Source of the DNA: Lactiplantibacillus paraplantarum
Lineage (GTDB): Bacteria; Bacillota; Bacilli; Lactobacillales; Lactobacillaceae
DNA length: 64,000 bases
Assembly: GCF_003641145.1 (NCBI RefSeq)
Contig: NZ_CP032744.1
Span: 1,426,001 to 1,490,000 of the forward strand
Direction of reading: 5' to 3'
The notes below the pieces were generated by a model, which was not told where the DNA came from, ran no database searches, and saw only the letters and a list, made by a program, of their open reading frames with translations. Positions 18,215 through 27,095 of the stretch are shown here, in pieces (positions within the stretch are counted from its first letter, which is position 1; each line of letters starts with the position of its first letter). Made by a program: the position numbers and the translations under genes.

Positions 18215-18253
18215 ATGGCAATTCGGCAATTGTCGTTTGGGAAGATTTTTTAA
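18215..18253 (+). CDS. Possible 12-residue ORF MAIRQLSFGKIF between fabZ and fabH
   Basis: ATG 18215 stands after AAAGGTGG with optimal spacing and runs to TAA 18251-18253. It overlaps a hairpin that reaches almost to the fabH start, and fabH has no visible ribosome binding site of its own. It may be a small coupling ORF. Evidence is the ribosome binding site only. Confidence 0.4.
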   Translation: MAIRQLSFGKIF

Positions 18254-18266
18254 ATATTGCCGATTG
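18219..18266 (+). other. Intercistronic hairpin before fabH
   Basis: CAATTCGGCAAT (18219-18230) pairs with ATTGCCGATTG (18256-18266) with one bulge; the 25-base loop holds the end of the 12-codon ORF. No T tract follows, so it is not a terminator. Confidence 0.5.
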
Positions 18267-18275
18267 TAACTAACC

Positions 18276-19262
18276 ATGACAACTAATTTTTCGATTTTAG
18301 CGAGTGCCAAAGCACTTCCTACCACTCAAGTCATGAATCAAGAACTCACGCAATTGATGCCGACTTCTGACAATTGGATCAAACAGCGGACGGGCATCCG
18401 TTCTCGCCACATCGCGACTACTGAAACCACTACTAGTTTGGCCGTTTCAGTGGCTCAACAGCTGTTACACCAAAGTCAGTTGGCGGCCACGGCGATTGAC
18501 TTGATTATCGTAGCGACCATGTCACCGGATTATTTGACGCCGGCGACGGCTCCCCAAGTGCAAGCAGCGATTGGGGCTGAACAAGCGATTGCTTTTGATA
18601 TCAATGTCGCCTGCGCGGGCTTTGTATATGGGATGCAGTTGGTTCACCAATACTTACAACCAGGCCAGACTGCTCTGTTAATCGGTAGTGAAACGTTAAG
18701 TCGGTTGGTGGATTGGCATGACCGCAGTACTGCTGTTCTATTTGGGGATGGCGCGGGTGGCATGTTGATCAGCGCTAACCCATCCCTGATGACTGGGCGC
18801 TGGCTTGGGAGTCATTATGCGACGTTTGGTACGGATGGACACTACTTGACAGCGGGACAGCAACCCCGGGTAAATCCATGGTCAGTAGCTACTGATGAGG
18901 CGGATGACAACCGTTGGGCCTTTCAAATGAACGGTCGGCGGGTTTACGATTTTGCCACCAAGCAAGTCCCACGTTCGATTGAGCAGGCGTTAATGCAAGC
19001 GGATCTCAAATCGAGTGATATTAAGGCATTTGTGCTTCATCAGGCCAATGCGCGGATTGTTGCTAGCGTCGGTCAAAAATTAAATTTGACCTCAGCACAA
19101 TTGCCCCTGAACATTGCCCAATACGGTAATACCGCAGCGGCCAGTGAACCGATTCTGTTTGCTGAGATGGTTGCCCAACAGCAAGTTCAGCGTGGCGACA
19201 AACTTGTCTTTACCGGTTTTGGCGGCGGATTATCCGTCGGTAGTGCTGTAATTGAGTATTAA
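18276..19262 (+). CDS. fabH: 3-oxoacyl-ACP synthase III (KAS III)
   Basis: The protein has 328 residues. It starts fatty acid synthesis by condensing an acyl-CoA with malonyl-ACP. The Cys-His-Asn triad is C113 (VACAGFVYG), H255 (LHQAN) and N285 (QYGNTAAAS); the end FTGFGGGLSVG is typical. The start is ATG 18276: a stop lies two codons upstream in frame, so no earlier start is possible. Unusually, no Shine-Dalgarno sequence precedes it. Coupling to an upstream short ORF is a possible explanation. Confidence 0.94.
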   Translation: MTTNFSILASAKALPTTQVMNQELTQLMPTSDNWIKQRTGIRSRHIATTETTTSLAVSVAQQLLHQSQLAATAIDLIIVATMSPDYLTPATAPQVQAAIGAEQAIAFDINVACAGFVYGMQLVHQYLQPGQTALLIGSETLSRLVDWHDRSTAVLFGDGAGGMLISANPSLMTGRWLGSHYATFGTDGHYLTAGQQPRVNPWSVATDEADDNRWAFQMNGRRVYDFATKQVPRSIEQALMQADLKSSDIKAFVLHQANARIVASVGQKLNLTSAQLPLNIAQYGNTAAASEPILFAEMVAQQQVQRGDKLVFTGFGGGLSVGSAVIEY

Positions 19263-19318
19263 TTGATAACTGAAATTAAGCATTTAAGATTAATCTAAAA
19301 ATTCTGGAGGAATGAACA

Positions 19319-19567
19319 ATGACTAAAACTGAAATTTTTGACCAAATTAAAAAAATGATCGTGGAACAACTAGATGTGGATGCTGACAAGATTACGATGA
19401 CGACGAACTTTACCGAGGATCTTGCGCTTGATAGTCTGGATGTTTTTGAAGTGATCGATAAGATCGAAGACGAGTATGATATCGAAATCGAAACGGATGA
19501 CGCCTTAGCCACGGTTGGTGATTTAGTTAATTATGTGGCGGCTCATCAAGAAGCTAGCGAGGATTAA
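19319..19567 (+). CDS. acpP: Acyl carrier protein
   Basis: The protein has 82 residues, acidic and small. The phosphopantetheine attachment Ser39 is in the DSLD motif (LALDSLDVFEVI). TGGAGGAATGA precedes the ATG. It carries the growing acyl chain for all Fab enzymes of the operon and would be activated by the transferase encoded at the operon end. Confidence 0.94.
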   Translation: MTKTEIFDQIKKMIVEQLDVDADKITMTTNFTEDLALDSLDVFEVIDKIEDEYDIEIETDDALATVGDLVNYVAAHQEASED

Positions 19568-19570
19568 GTC

Positions 19571-20503
19571 ATGAAAACGGCAATCTTATTCAGTGGTCAA
19601 GGACAACAGTTTGCCGATATGGGGACCGATCTTTATCAAACGTTACCAGCGTATCAAGCGACGATCGACGAAGCTAATCAAATATTGGACTGGGATCTGC
19701 GGGTAACGGCCGATTGGCTTGATGATGCTGAACGAATGCCAGTTGCCATTACAGCGATGAATATGGGACTGTATCGTGCATTAACAGCACTAACTGATAA
19801 TTGTCCGACTGTTTTAGCCGGTTTAAGTCTTGGGGAGTATGCGGCGTTAATGGCGGCTGGCGTTCTACCATTCACGGATGGCTTGAAGCTAGTGGCTGAT
19901 CGGGCGCGGTATATGCAACGAGCAGGACTACAGCATCCCGGAAAGATGGTGGCGGCGCTCAAAGTGACGCCGGCACTGGTTGCAGCTGCTTGTCAAAGTG
20001 CGCAAGCAGTGGGGATGGCGTATCCAGCTAATTACAATTTGGCTGATCAGATTGTTATTGGTGGCGATGCAGCTGGTATTCAAGCAGTGACGGCCTATTT
20101 AAAAGCGCAGGGCGTTAAACGCGTCGTGCCGTTAGACGTGGCGGTGGCATCACACACACCATTGATGGCGGCAGCCAGCGAAGCGCTAGCTCAGCGTTTA
20201 CGCTTTATCAACGTCGCAGCCCCTCAGATTCCGGTCATCAGTAATACAACCGTCGCGCCTTTTAGTCGGGCAACCGTCAAGGAGACGTTAGTAAAACAGT
20301 TAGTATCGCCGACGCACTTTGCGGCTTGCTTACAACGAATTGCGACGTATGAAGTCGATGAGATTATTCAAGTTGGCCCGGGACATAATTTGGCGACCTT
20401 TGCCAAACAAACCTTGCCTGGGGTGCGGGTTTGGTCCATTGAAGACGTGACGGATTGGCAGACCTATTGTCAGGATACGAAGGAGGTACGTGAACGTGGA
20501 TGA
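19571..20503 (+). CDS. fabD: Malonyl-CoA:ACP transacylase
   Basis: The protein has 310 residues. The nucleophile elbow GLSLGEYAAL holds Ser86; the catalytic His195 is in ASHTPLM; the N-terminal FSGQGQQ is typical. It moves malonyl from CoA to ACP. It starts three bases after the acpP stop and overlaps fabG. Confidence 0.94.
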   Translation: MKTAILFSGQGQQFADMGTDLYQTLPAYQATIDEANQILDWDLRVTADWLDDAERMPVAITAMNMGLYRALTALTDNCPTVLAGLSLGEYAALMAAGVLPFTDGLKLVADRARYMQRAGLQHPGKMVAALKVTPALVAAACQSAQAVGMAYPANYNLADQIVIGGDAAGIQAVTAYLKAQGVKRVVPLDVAVASHTPLMAAASEALAQRLRFINVAAPQIPVISNTTVAPFSRATVKETLVKQLVSPTHFAACLQRIATYEVDEIIQVGPGHNLATFAKQTLPGVRVWSIEDVTDWQTYCQDTKEVRERG

Positions 20504-21218
20504 AGTGATTTTAGTTACCGGAGCTGCCAAAGGTATCGGTTTAGCAACGGTTAAACGGCTATCCAGTCAAGGTGCCCGTGTTATTTTAAATGTTCATCAT
20601 GAAATTGAAGCAACGGATTGGCAAGCATTGACAGCTGAATATCCACGGTTGACGCAATTAGTTGGTGATGTCAGTGATGATCAATCAGCGGCCAATTTAA
20701 TTGATACCGTAATGACAAATTTTGGCCGTTTAGATGGGCTCGTGAATAATGCTGGTGTGACCCATGATCAGTTGTTAACGCGATTACACGCGGAAGATTT
20801 CATGAGTGTGATTCAAACAAATCTATTAGGCACATTCAATATGACCAAATACGCCTTAAAGGTCATGCAGCGACAACGGCAAGGCGCTATCGTTAACGTT
20901 GCGAGTGTGGTTGGGCTACATGGCAATGTTGGCCAGGCGAACTATGCGGCTAGTAAGGCTGGTATTATCGGATTAACCAAAACGACGGCAAAGGAAGCGG
21001 CTCGGCGGCAAGTGCGCTGTAATGCAGTGGCTCCAGGAATGATTACGACGGCAATGACCGCCCAATTGAATGACCGTGTCACGGCGGCCGCTTTAAGTGA
21101 TATTCCACTCAAACGCTTTGGGACGCCCGACGAAATTGCTCAAGCAATTGATTTCTTGTTGCACCAGCCGTACTTAACGGGACAAGTACTAACAGTCGAT
21201 GGTGGTATGACGATATAG
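20496..21218 (+). CDS. fabG: 3-oxoacyl-ACP reductase
   Basis: The protein has 240 residues, an SDR enzyme. TGAAKGIG, NNAGVTHDQLL, the catalytic Ser in VASVVG and YAASK are all present; the end LTGQVLTVDGGMTI is typical of FabG. AAGGAGG at 20480-20486 sets the start: GTG 20496 has good spacing, while the earlier GTG 20490 is only three bases from it. It reduces 3-oxoacyl-ACP with NADPH. Confidence 0.93.
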   Translation: MDEVILVTGAAKGIGLATVKRLSSQGARVILNVHHEIEATDWQALTAEYPRLTQLVGDVSDDQSAANLIDTVMTNFGRLDGLVNNAGVTHDQLLTRLHAEDFMSVIQTNLLGTFNMTKYALKVMQRQRQGAIVNVASVVGLHGNVGQANYAASKAGIIGLTKTTAKEAARRQVRCNAVAPGMITTAMTAQLNDRVTAAALSDIPLKRFGTPDEIAQAIDFLLHQPYLTGQVLTVDGGMTI

Positions 21219-21235
21219 ATATGGGAGGTTATCCA

Positions 21236-22468
21236 ATGACAGAACGAGTAGTTGTGACTGGAATGGGCGCGGTAACGCCCCTCGGTAATAGTGTTGATGA
21301 ATTTTTAACCGGGTTATTCGCGGGGCAAGTTGGGATTAAACCCATTACGAAGTTTGACGCGACGCCCACGGGGATTACAGTTGCCGGTGAGGTTAAGGAC
21401 TTTCGGCCAGAAGAACGAATTGAAAAGAAATTAGCGAAACGTTTAGATTTATTTTCTGTTTACGGCCTATACAGTGCGAGTGAAGCCATGGCGCAAGCCG
21501 GACTGAATGAAGCCAATGTTGACCCCGAACGGCTAGGCGTTATTTATGGCTCGGGTATCGGCGGGTTAACAACAATTGAAGCCCAAGTGATCAAGATGCA
21601 CGACAAGAGCCCCAAACGGGTTTCACCGTTGTTCGTGCCCAATTCAATTATTAATATGGTCGTTGGCAATATTGCGATGCAGTTTAACGCGCAAAATACC
21701 AGCCAAGCGATTGTGACTGCGTGTGCGTCAGCAACGAATGCCATCGGTGATGCGTTCGAATATTTGCGTCAGGGGAAAGCAGATGTCGTGATTACGGGTG
21801 GCTCGGAAGCTTCGGTCAACGAAATTGGTATTGCAGGGTTTGCATCCCTGACGGCGTTGTCCAAAGCAACCGATCCAGCGTTGGCATCGTTACCTTTCGA
21901 TCGCCAGCGCAATGGGTTTGTGATGGGTGAAGGGGGTGCGACGTTAGTCTTAGAAACGTTGGCCCATGCCCAAGCTCGGGGTGCTAAGATCCTTGGTGAA
22001 GTTGTCGGTTACGGGACAACTAGTGATGCTTATCATATGACAGCCCCCCGACCAGATGGTGCTGGTGCCAAACGTGCCATGAAACAAGCAGTCGCGGAAG
22101 CGGGTATCCAACCAGGAGATGTCGATTACATCAATGCTCACGGAACGGCTACCCATGCGAATGATAGTGCTGAAGCCCAAGCGATTGAAGCGTTATTTGG
22201 TCAAAATGTCGCGGTCAGCAGTACTAAGGGCATGACAGGTCACTTATTAGGCGCTGCGGGTGCGATTGAAGCCGTTGCAACAATCGGTGCGCTGCAGACG
22301 GGCCAGTTACCTGCCAATATTGGTTGTACGGATCAAGATCCGGAGTGCCCAGTCAATTTAGTAACACCTGCGACGCAACACCAAGCCCCAACTTATGCAC
22401 TGAGCAATTCGTTTGGTTTTGGGGGCCATAATGCGGTGGTCGCTTTTAAGAAGTGGGTGAACGCATGA
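21236..22468 (+). CDS. fabF: 3-oxoacyl-ACP synthase II
   Basis: The protein has 410 residues from ATG 21236, set by GGGAGGT just upstream; the in-frame ATG 21221 overlaps that site. It is the elongating condensing enzyme. Cys163 is in VTACASATNAIG, and the two His are in NAHGTATHANDS and TKGMTGHLLGAAG; the end NSFGFGGHNAVV is typical. It overlaps accB by four bases. Confidence 0.95.
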   Translation: MTERVVVTGMGAVTPLGNSVDEFLTGLFAGQVGIKPITKFDATPTGITVAGEVKDFRPEERIEKKLAKRLDLFSVYGLYSASEAMAQAGLNEANVDPERLGVIYGSGIGGLTTIEAQVIKMHDKSPKRVSPLFVPNSIINMVVGNIAMQFNAQNTSQAIVTACASATNAIGDAFEYLRQGKADVVITGGSEASVNEIGIAGFASLTALSKATDPALASLPFDRQRNGFVMGEGGATLVLETLAHAQARGAKILGEVVGYGTTSDAYHMTAPRPDGAGAKRAMKQAVAEAGIQPGDVDYINAHGTATHANDSAEAQAIEALFGQNVAVSSTKGMTGHLLGAAGAIEAVATIGALQTGQLPANIGCTDQDPECPVNLVTPATQHQAPTYALSNSFGFGGHNAVVAFKKWVNA

Positions 22469-22926
22469 GTATGACGGATACAGAAGCGATGACTACCCTA
22501 ATCAAGCAGTTTAATCAATCCAGTGCCCAAGTGATGGACATCAAGACGACCACGTTTGAGTTGCATTTGAATAAACAAGCTGAAACGGTCCAAACGACGT
22601 CAACGCAACCACACCAAACAGTGGTCAATACCCCAGTGTCAGCGCCCACACCAACGAGTGAAACGGCGGCCCAAGCGGGAGGGACAACGGTTACAGCACC
22701 CTTAGTTGGGGTCGCCTACTTAGCGGCTGATCCGCAACAAGCACCGTTTGTTCAAGTCGGTGATCACGTTAAAGCTGGGGAGACTTTGTGCGTGATTGAA
22801 GCGATGAAAATGATTAACGAGGTTCCCAGTCCTGTTAGTGGGACGGTCAAGGAAGTACTAATTAAGAATGCAACTATGGTTGAATTTGATGAACCATTGT
22901 TTGCCATTGAGGAGACGACCGCTTAA
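22465..22926 (+). CDS. accB: Biotin carboxyl carrier protein of acetyl-CoA carboxylase
   Basis: The protein has 153 residues. After an N-terminal segment and a Thr/Pro/Ala-rich linker (about 40-75) comes the biotinyl domain with Lys115 in CVIEAMKMINEV. It carries biotin between AccC and AccAD. ATG 22465 overlaps the fabF stop as ATGA; ATG 22471 is an alternative. The next gene starts at the base where its stop ends. Confidence 0.93.
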   Translation: MSMTDTEAMTTLIKQFNQSSAQVMDIKTTTFELHLNKQAETVQTTSTQPHQTVVNTPVSAPTPTSETAAQAGGTTVTAPLVGVAYLAADPQQAPFVQVGDHVKAGETLCVIEAMKMINEVPSPVSGTVKEVLIKNATMVEFDEPLFAIEETTA

Positions 22927-23339
22927 TGGAAGTAATGGATTTAATTCCCCAACGTTTTCCGTTGCAATTATTAGACCGTATCATGACGGTTCAACCAGGT
23001 GTTAGTGCGACAGCAGAAAAATTGGTAACCATTAATGAATGGTTTTTTCAGAGCCCAACACTGACCGGCCGGACTATGATCCGACCAGCATTATTAGAAA
23101 TTTTGGCACAAACGGGAGTCGTGGCTCTATTATCGATGCCAGAACATCACGGTAATAACGTCTTTTTTGGTGGGATTCGACAAGCTGATTTTAAGGCGGA
23201 TGTTCGGCCCGGCGACCGGCTAGAAGCAATGGTGACGTTAACTAAGTTGCGCCGGCAAATTGGAACGGGTCATGGGGTGATTACCTGTGCCGGTCACGAG
23301 GTCGTTAGTGCTGATTTAACTTTTGTAATCCAAGCCTAA
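22926..23339 (+). CDS. FabZ-like hotdog protein lacking the catalytic His
   Basis: The protein has 137 residues and aligns without gaps to FabZ at 17761: TINEWFFQ matches TINESFFQ, and LLEILAQ matches IIEALAQ. The catalytic Glu is kept (E58). The dehydratase His is replaced by Pro (P44), and the GHFPGNPVMPG loop reads SPTLTGRTMIR. The normal dehydration mechanism therefore cannot operate. It may be a non-catalytic partner of FabZ, an ACP-binding structural subunit, or something acting by other residues. It is translated within the operon by overlap with accB. Annotation tools would call it fabZ2. Confidence 0.85.
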   Translation: MEVMDLIPQRFPLQLLDRIMTVQPGVSATAEKLVTINEWFFQSPTLTGRTMIRPALLEILAQTGVVALLSMPEHHGNNVFFGGIRQADFKADVRPGDRLEAMVTLTKLRRQIGTGHGVITCAGHEVVSADLTFVIQA

Positions 23340-23353
23340 AGGAGGTATGGCGA

Positions 23354-24742
23354 TTGTTTAAAAAAGTCTTAGTGGCGAACCGTGGTGAAATTGCGGTCCA
23401 AATTATTCGTGCCCTGCATGAGATGGGTATTAAAGCGGTCGCTGTTTATTCGGTGGCTGATCAAGAGAGTTTATTTGTCCATTTGGCTGATGAAGCAGTT
23501 TGTATTGGGGCGGGTCCCGTCAACCAGTCATATTTGAATATGCAAGCAATTATTAGTGCTGCTAATTTGACCGGCTGCCAAGCGATTCATCCAGGCTACG
23601 GCTTTTTATCTGAAAATGCTGAATTCGCCCAAATGTGTGCGGATTGCCAGTTAACGTTTATTGGCCCACACCCTGAGGTGATTGATCAAATGGGTGATAA
23701 GGAAAATGCTCGCCAGACCATGCAACAATTAGGGGTACCAGTGATTCCTGGGAGTCCATCGGTGCTTAAGGATGTTGATGCGGCCCTGCAAGCTGCTCAT
23801 GATTTGGGTTACCCGGTCATGATTAAAGCCGCTGCTGGCGGTGGTGGCAAGGGAATTCGCGCGGTTAACAATGATCAAGATTTAGCTAAGGCGTTCCGGA
23901 CAGCTCAGCAGGAAGCACAAGCTTCATACGATGATCACCGATTGTACTTAGAAAAAATCATTGCCCCGGCGAAACACATTGAAGTACAGGTCTTAGCCGA
24001 TCAACAAGGGCACGTGATTTATTTGCCAGAACGTGATTGTTCGTTACAACGGAATCACCAAAAAGTATTAGAGGAAAGTCCGTGCGCGGCCATTACAACC
24101 ACTGAGCGGACCAAGTTGGGACGATTAGTGGCTAATGCAACCAAAAAGTTGGGCTATACAAATACGGGGACTTATGAGTTTTTAATGGATCAAGAGCATC
24201 AATTTTATTTTCTAGAAATGAATACACGGTTACAAGTTGAGCATACGGTTACTGAAATGGTAACGGGAATTGAATTGATCAAAGCACAAGTAAGGATTGC
24301 GGCCGGAATGCCATTAACCATCACCCAGGCAGACGTGCACATTCATGGTGTTGCGATGGAGTGTCGCCTGAATGCGGAGGATCCCTACCACGAGTTTCGA
24401 CCCCAGCCGGGTAAAATTACCCAGTTGATTTATCCAATGGGGACGCTCGGTGTTCGAATTGATGCTGGAGTAGTCACTGGTAGTGTGATTGCGCCGTTCT
24501 ACGACTCGATGATTGCTAAGATGATTGTTCATGGCACCGACCGGGAGACGGTGATTCGCAAGATGCACCGTTGTCTACTGGAACTGACGATTGAGGGGGT
24601 TCAAACAAATCAAACCTTCTTAGCAGGATTAGTAGCAGATACAACTGTTCGTCGGGGCACGTATACCACGGCCTATATCGAACAAGACTTTTTGAAAGGG
24701 TGGTTAAGTGATGCCCAAGCGCAAGTTTCAAGCGCCCACTGA
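23354..24742 (+). CDS. accC: Biotin carboxylase of acetyl-CoA carboxylase
   Basis: The protein has 462 residues. It carboxylates the biotin on AccB using ATP and bicarbonate. FKKVLVANRGEIAVQIIRA, HPGYGFLSENAEFA, the ATP-grasp glycine loop AAGGGGKGIR and FLEMNTRLQVEHTVTE are intact. The start is TTG 23354, eight bases after GGAGG; an ATG at 23347 reads only four codons. It overlaps accD. Confidence 0.94.
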   Translation: MFKKVLVANRGEIAVQIIRALHEMGIKAVAVYSVADQESLFVHLADEAVCIGAGPVNQSYLNMQAIISAANLTGCQAIHPGYGFLSENAEFAQMCADCQLTFIGPHPEVIDQMGDKENARQTMQQLGVPVIPGSPSVLKDVDAALQAAHDLGYPVMIKAAAGGGGKGIRAVNNDQDLAKAFRTAQQEAQASYDDHRLYLEKIIAPAKHIEVQVLADQQGHVIYLPERDCSLQRNHQKVLEESPCAAITTTERTKLGRLVANATKKLGYTNTGTYEFLMDQEHQFYFLEMNTRLQVEHTVTEMVTGIELIKAQVRIAAGMPLTITQADVHIHGVAMECRLNAEDPYHEFRPQPGKITQLIYPMGTLGVRIDAGVVTGSVIAPFYDSMIAKMIVHGTDRETVIRKMHRCLLELTIEGVQTNQTFLAGLVADTTVRRGTYTTAYIEQDFLKGWLSDAQAQVSSAH

Positions 24743-25553
24743 ACGGCAGTTAGCTGTTCGCCGGGACTACATTCCGGACGCGCTATTGACGCGATGTCCA
24801 GTTTGCCATGAAGATTGTTATACCCAAGATCTTGGTGAGTTCAAGGTATGTCCCCATTGTGATTATGGCTTTCGGTTACCTGCCTGGCAACGAGTTCAAC
24901 AATTGACGTCACACTTTGAAGAGCGGGATGCTGATCTGAGTGCGCCCATCAGCTTTGATGACCCGGCATACTTGGAAAAGTTGCAACGTGCCAAGTCGGC
25001 CACCCACCTGAACGAAAGTGTCCTAACTGGAATTGGAAGATTAGGCGTGCATCGGTTTGGTTTAGGTGTGATGGATACAAACTTTATGATGGGGAGCCTA
25101 GGTTCGGCGACGGGGGAAAAAATCACCCGGTTATTTGATGATTGTACGGCCCAACAATTACCAGTCATTATGGTTACAGCCTCGGGTGGTGCGCGGATGC
25201 AAGAAGGATCATTAGCATTGATGCAGATGGCTAAAGTGTCAACGGCAGTTGCTAATCATCGTGAAGCTGGATTATTGTATGTTACAATATTAACTGATCC
25301 AACGACGGGTGGGGTCACCGCTAGTTTTGCCATGCAAGGTGACATTATGCTAAGTGAACCGCGTGCTTTAATTGGGTTTGCGGGTCGGCGAGTGATCGAA
25401 CAAACCATTCAGCAGACACCACCAGCCGATTTTCAACGCGCGGAGAGGTTGTTAGCCAATGGTTGGTTGGATCAAATCGTGCCTCGACCGGCTTTACGAA
25501 AAACAATACAACGATTATTAACAATCACCCAGGGAGGTCATCAGAATGTCTAA
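24711..25553 (+). CDS. accD: Acetyl-CoA carboxylase carboxyltransferase beta subunit
   Basis: The protein has 280 residues. The N-terminal zinc ribbon uses C29, C32, C47 and C50 (CPVC and CPHC). The transferase fold shows VTASGGARMQEG and DPTTGGVTASFA. AAAGGGTGG precedes; ATG 24711 is better spaced than GTG 24708. It works with AccA to move the carboxyl group onto acetyl-CoA. It overlaps both neighbours. Confidence 0.94.
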   Translation: MPKRKFQAPTERQLAVRRDYIPDALLTRCPVCHEDCYTQDLGEFKVCPHCDYGFRLPAWQRVQQLTSHFEERDADLSAPISFDDPAYLEKLQRAKSATHLNESVLTGIGRLGVHRFGLGVMDTNFMMGSLGSATGEKITRLFDDCTAQQLPVIMVTASGGARMQEGSLALMQMAKVSTAVANHREAGLLYVTILTDPTTGGVTASFAMQGDIMLSEPRALIGFAGRRVIEQTIQQTPPADFQRAERLLANGWLDQIVPRPALRKTIQRLLTITQGGHQNV

Positions 25554-26316
25554 AACAACGGCCTATGAACAAGTTCAGGCGGCGCGTGCCGCTAATAAGA
25601 TTAGCATTCAAATGCTGATTGATGGCTTGACGGAAGACTTCTTTGACTGCCACGGTGACCGTCAACGGGCTGATGATCCAGCTGTGATCGCAGGTTTAGC
25701 AACGATTGCCGACCGACCCGTAACCATTATTGGCATTCAGAAGGGGCAAACTTTAGCTGAAAATCAAGCCCGGCACTTTGGCTGTGCGACGCCTAGCGGT
25801 TATCGGAAGGCGCTACGATTGATGCAGCAAGCAGAACAATTACGGCAGCCCGTTGTGACCTTAATTAACACTCCGGGTGCTTATCCGGGGGTTGATGCGG
25901 AATATCAAGGGCAAGGTCGAGCGATTGCTGACTGCTTATTAGCGGGATTGCAGTTAAAAGTACCATTTTTGAGTTTGATTGTTGGCGAAGGTGGTAGTGG
26001 TGGTGCGCTGGCCCTAGCGTGTGGCGATCAGGTTTGGATGCTAGCAAATAGCACTTATTCAGTGCTGTCGCCCGAAGGCTATGCCACAATTTTATGGAAG
26101 CAATCCCAACGTGCGGCTGAGGCTGCGGAAAAAATGCGCTTAACGCCCACAGAACTATTGGCGGACGGCGTTATTGATCGGATTATTCCAGAAGTGGCAA
26201 CTGCAGCTGATTGTCAGCCACTCAAAGCAGCCATTGACGAAGCTTTAACGGCTTTAACAGCCAAGCCGGTGACGGAACTAGTGGCGCAACGCCAAGCCCG
26301 TTATCGACAATTTTAA
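25546..26316 (+). CDS. accA: Acetyl-CoA carboxylase carboxyltransferase alpha subunit
   Basis: The protein has 256 residues. Typical strings are LTEDFFDCHGDR, GTP-like INTPGAYPGVDAEYQGQ and LIVGEGGSGGALALACGD. GGGAGG precedes the ATG, which lies inside accD. It completes the malonyl-CoA-forming carboxylase within the same operon as its consumers. Confidence 0.94.
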   Translation: MSKTTAYEQVQAARAANKISIQMLIDGLTEDFFDCHGDRQRADDPAVIAGLATIADRPVTIIGIQKGQTLAENQARHFGCATPSGYRKALRLMQQAEQLRQPVVTLINTPGAYPGVDAEYQGQGRAIADCLLAGLQLKVPFLSLIVGEGGSGGALALACGDQVWMLANSTYSVLSPEGYATILWKQSQRAAEAAEKMRLTPTELLADGVIDRIIPEVATAADCQPLKAAIDEALTALTAKPVTELVAQRQARYRQF

Positions 26317-26336
26317 ACAAGTGAGGAATGATAAGT

Positions 26337-27095
26337 ATGGACGGAATTTTAGCGGGTAAGACCATTGTTGTTATGGGAGTTGCCAATCAACGGAGTATTG
26401 CGTGGGGGTGTACCGAGGCACTAATGGCACAAGGGGCCCAAGTCATCTTGACTTACCAAAATGACCGTTTGAAACAAAGTTTGCAACGATTTGTGGCGCC
26501 GACTGTACCGTTGATTGCCTGTGATGTTGCCGATGATGACAACGTTGACCGGGCGTTTGCAAGTATCAAGCAGCAGTATGGTGCTATCGATGGCATTATT
26601 CATGCGATCGCCTATGCGGACAAAGCAACGTTAGAAGGCGAATTTGTGAATACAACGAAGGCCGGGTATGATCTGGCGCAAAATATTAGCGCGTATTCAT
26701 TGATTGCGGTTGCTCGAGCAGCTCGACCAATGCTCAAATCCGGAGCGAGTCTAGTGACGTTAACGTATTTTGGGTCAGAACGCGCCGTGCCAAATTATAA
26801 TATGATGGGTGTTGCTAAGGCAGCCCTAGAGGCGAATGTTCGTTACTTGGCCCGTGACCTTGGTCCACAACAAGTTCGAGTAAATGCGATTTCAGCCGGA
26901 GCGGTTAAAACGTTGGCAGTTACGGGAATTCATGAGCATCAGCAATTATTAAAACTATCTCGTAGTATGACTGTCGATGGTGAACCGGTAAAAACGCGTG
27001 AAATTGGCAACGTGGCCGCCTTTTTATTAAGTGATTTGTCGACTGGGATGACTGGTGATGTGGTATACGTGGATAAAGGGGTTCACTTAAGTTAA
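26337..27095 (+). CDS. fabI: Enoyl-ACP reductase (FabI type)
   Basis: The protein has 252 residues, an SDR-like reductase for the last step of each elongation cycle and the known target class of triclosan-type inhibitors. The active-site residues are Tyr144 (TLTYFGSERA), Tyr154 and Lys161 (NYNMMGVAK), in the FabI-specific Y-x6-K spacing. TGAGGA at 26322-26327 favours ATG 26337 over ATG 26328, which touches it. Confidence 0.94.
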   Translation: MDGILAGKTIVVMGVANQRSIAWGCTEALMAQGAQVILTYQNDRLKQSLQRFVAPTVPLIACDVADDDNVDRAFASIKQQYGAIDGIIHAIAYADKATLEGEFVNTTKAGYDLAQNISAYSLIAVARAARPMLKSGASLVTLTYFGSERAVPNYNMMGVAKAALEANVRYLARDLGPQQVRVNAISAGAVKTLAVTGIHEHQQLLKLSRSMTVDGEPVKTREIGNVAAFLLSDLSTGMTGDVVYVDKGVHLS

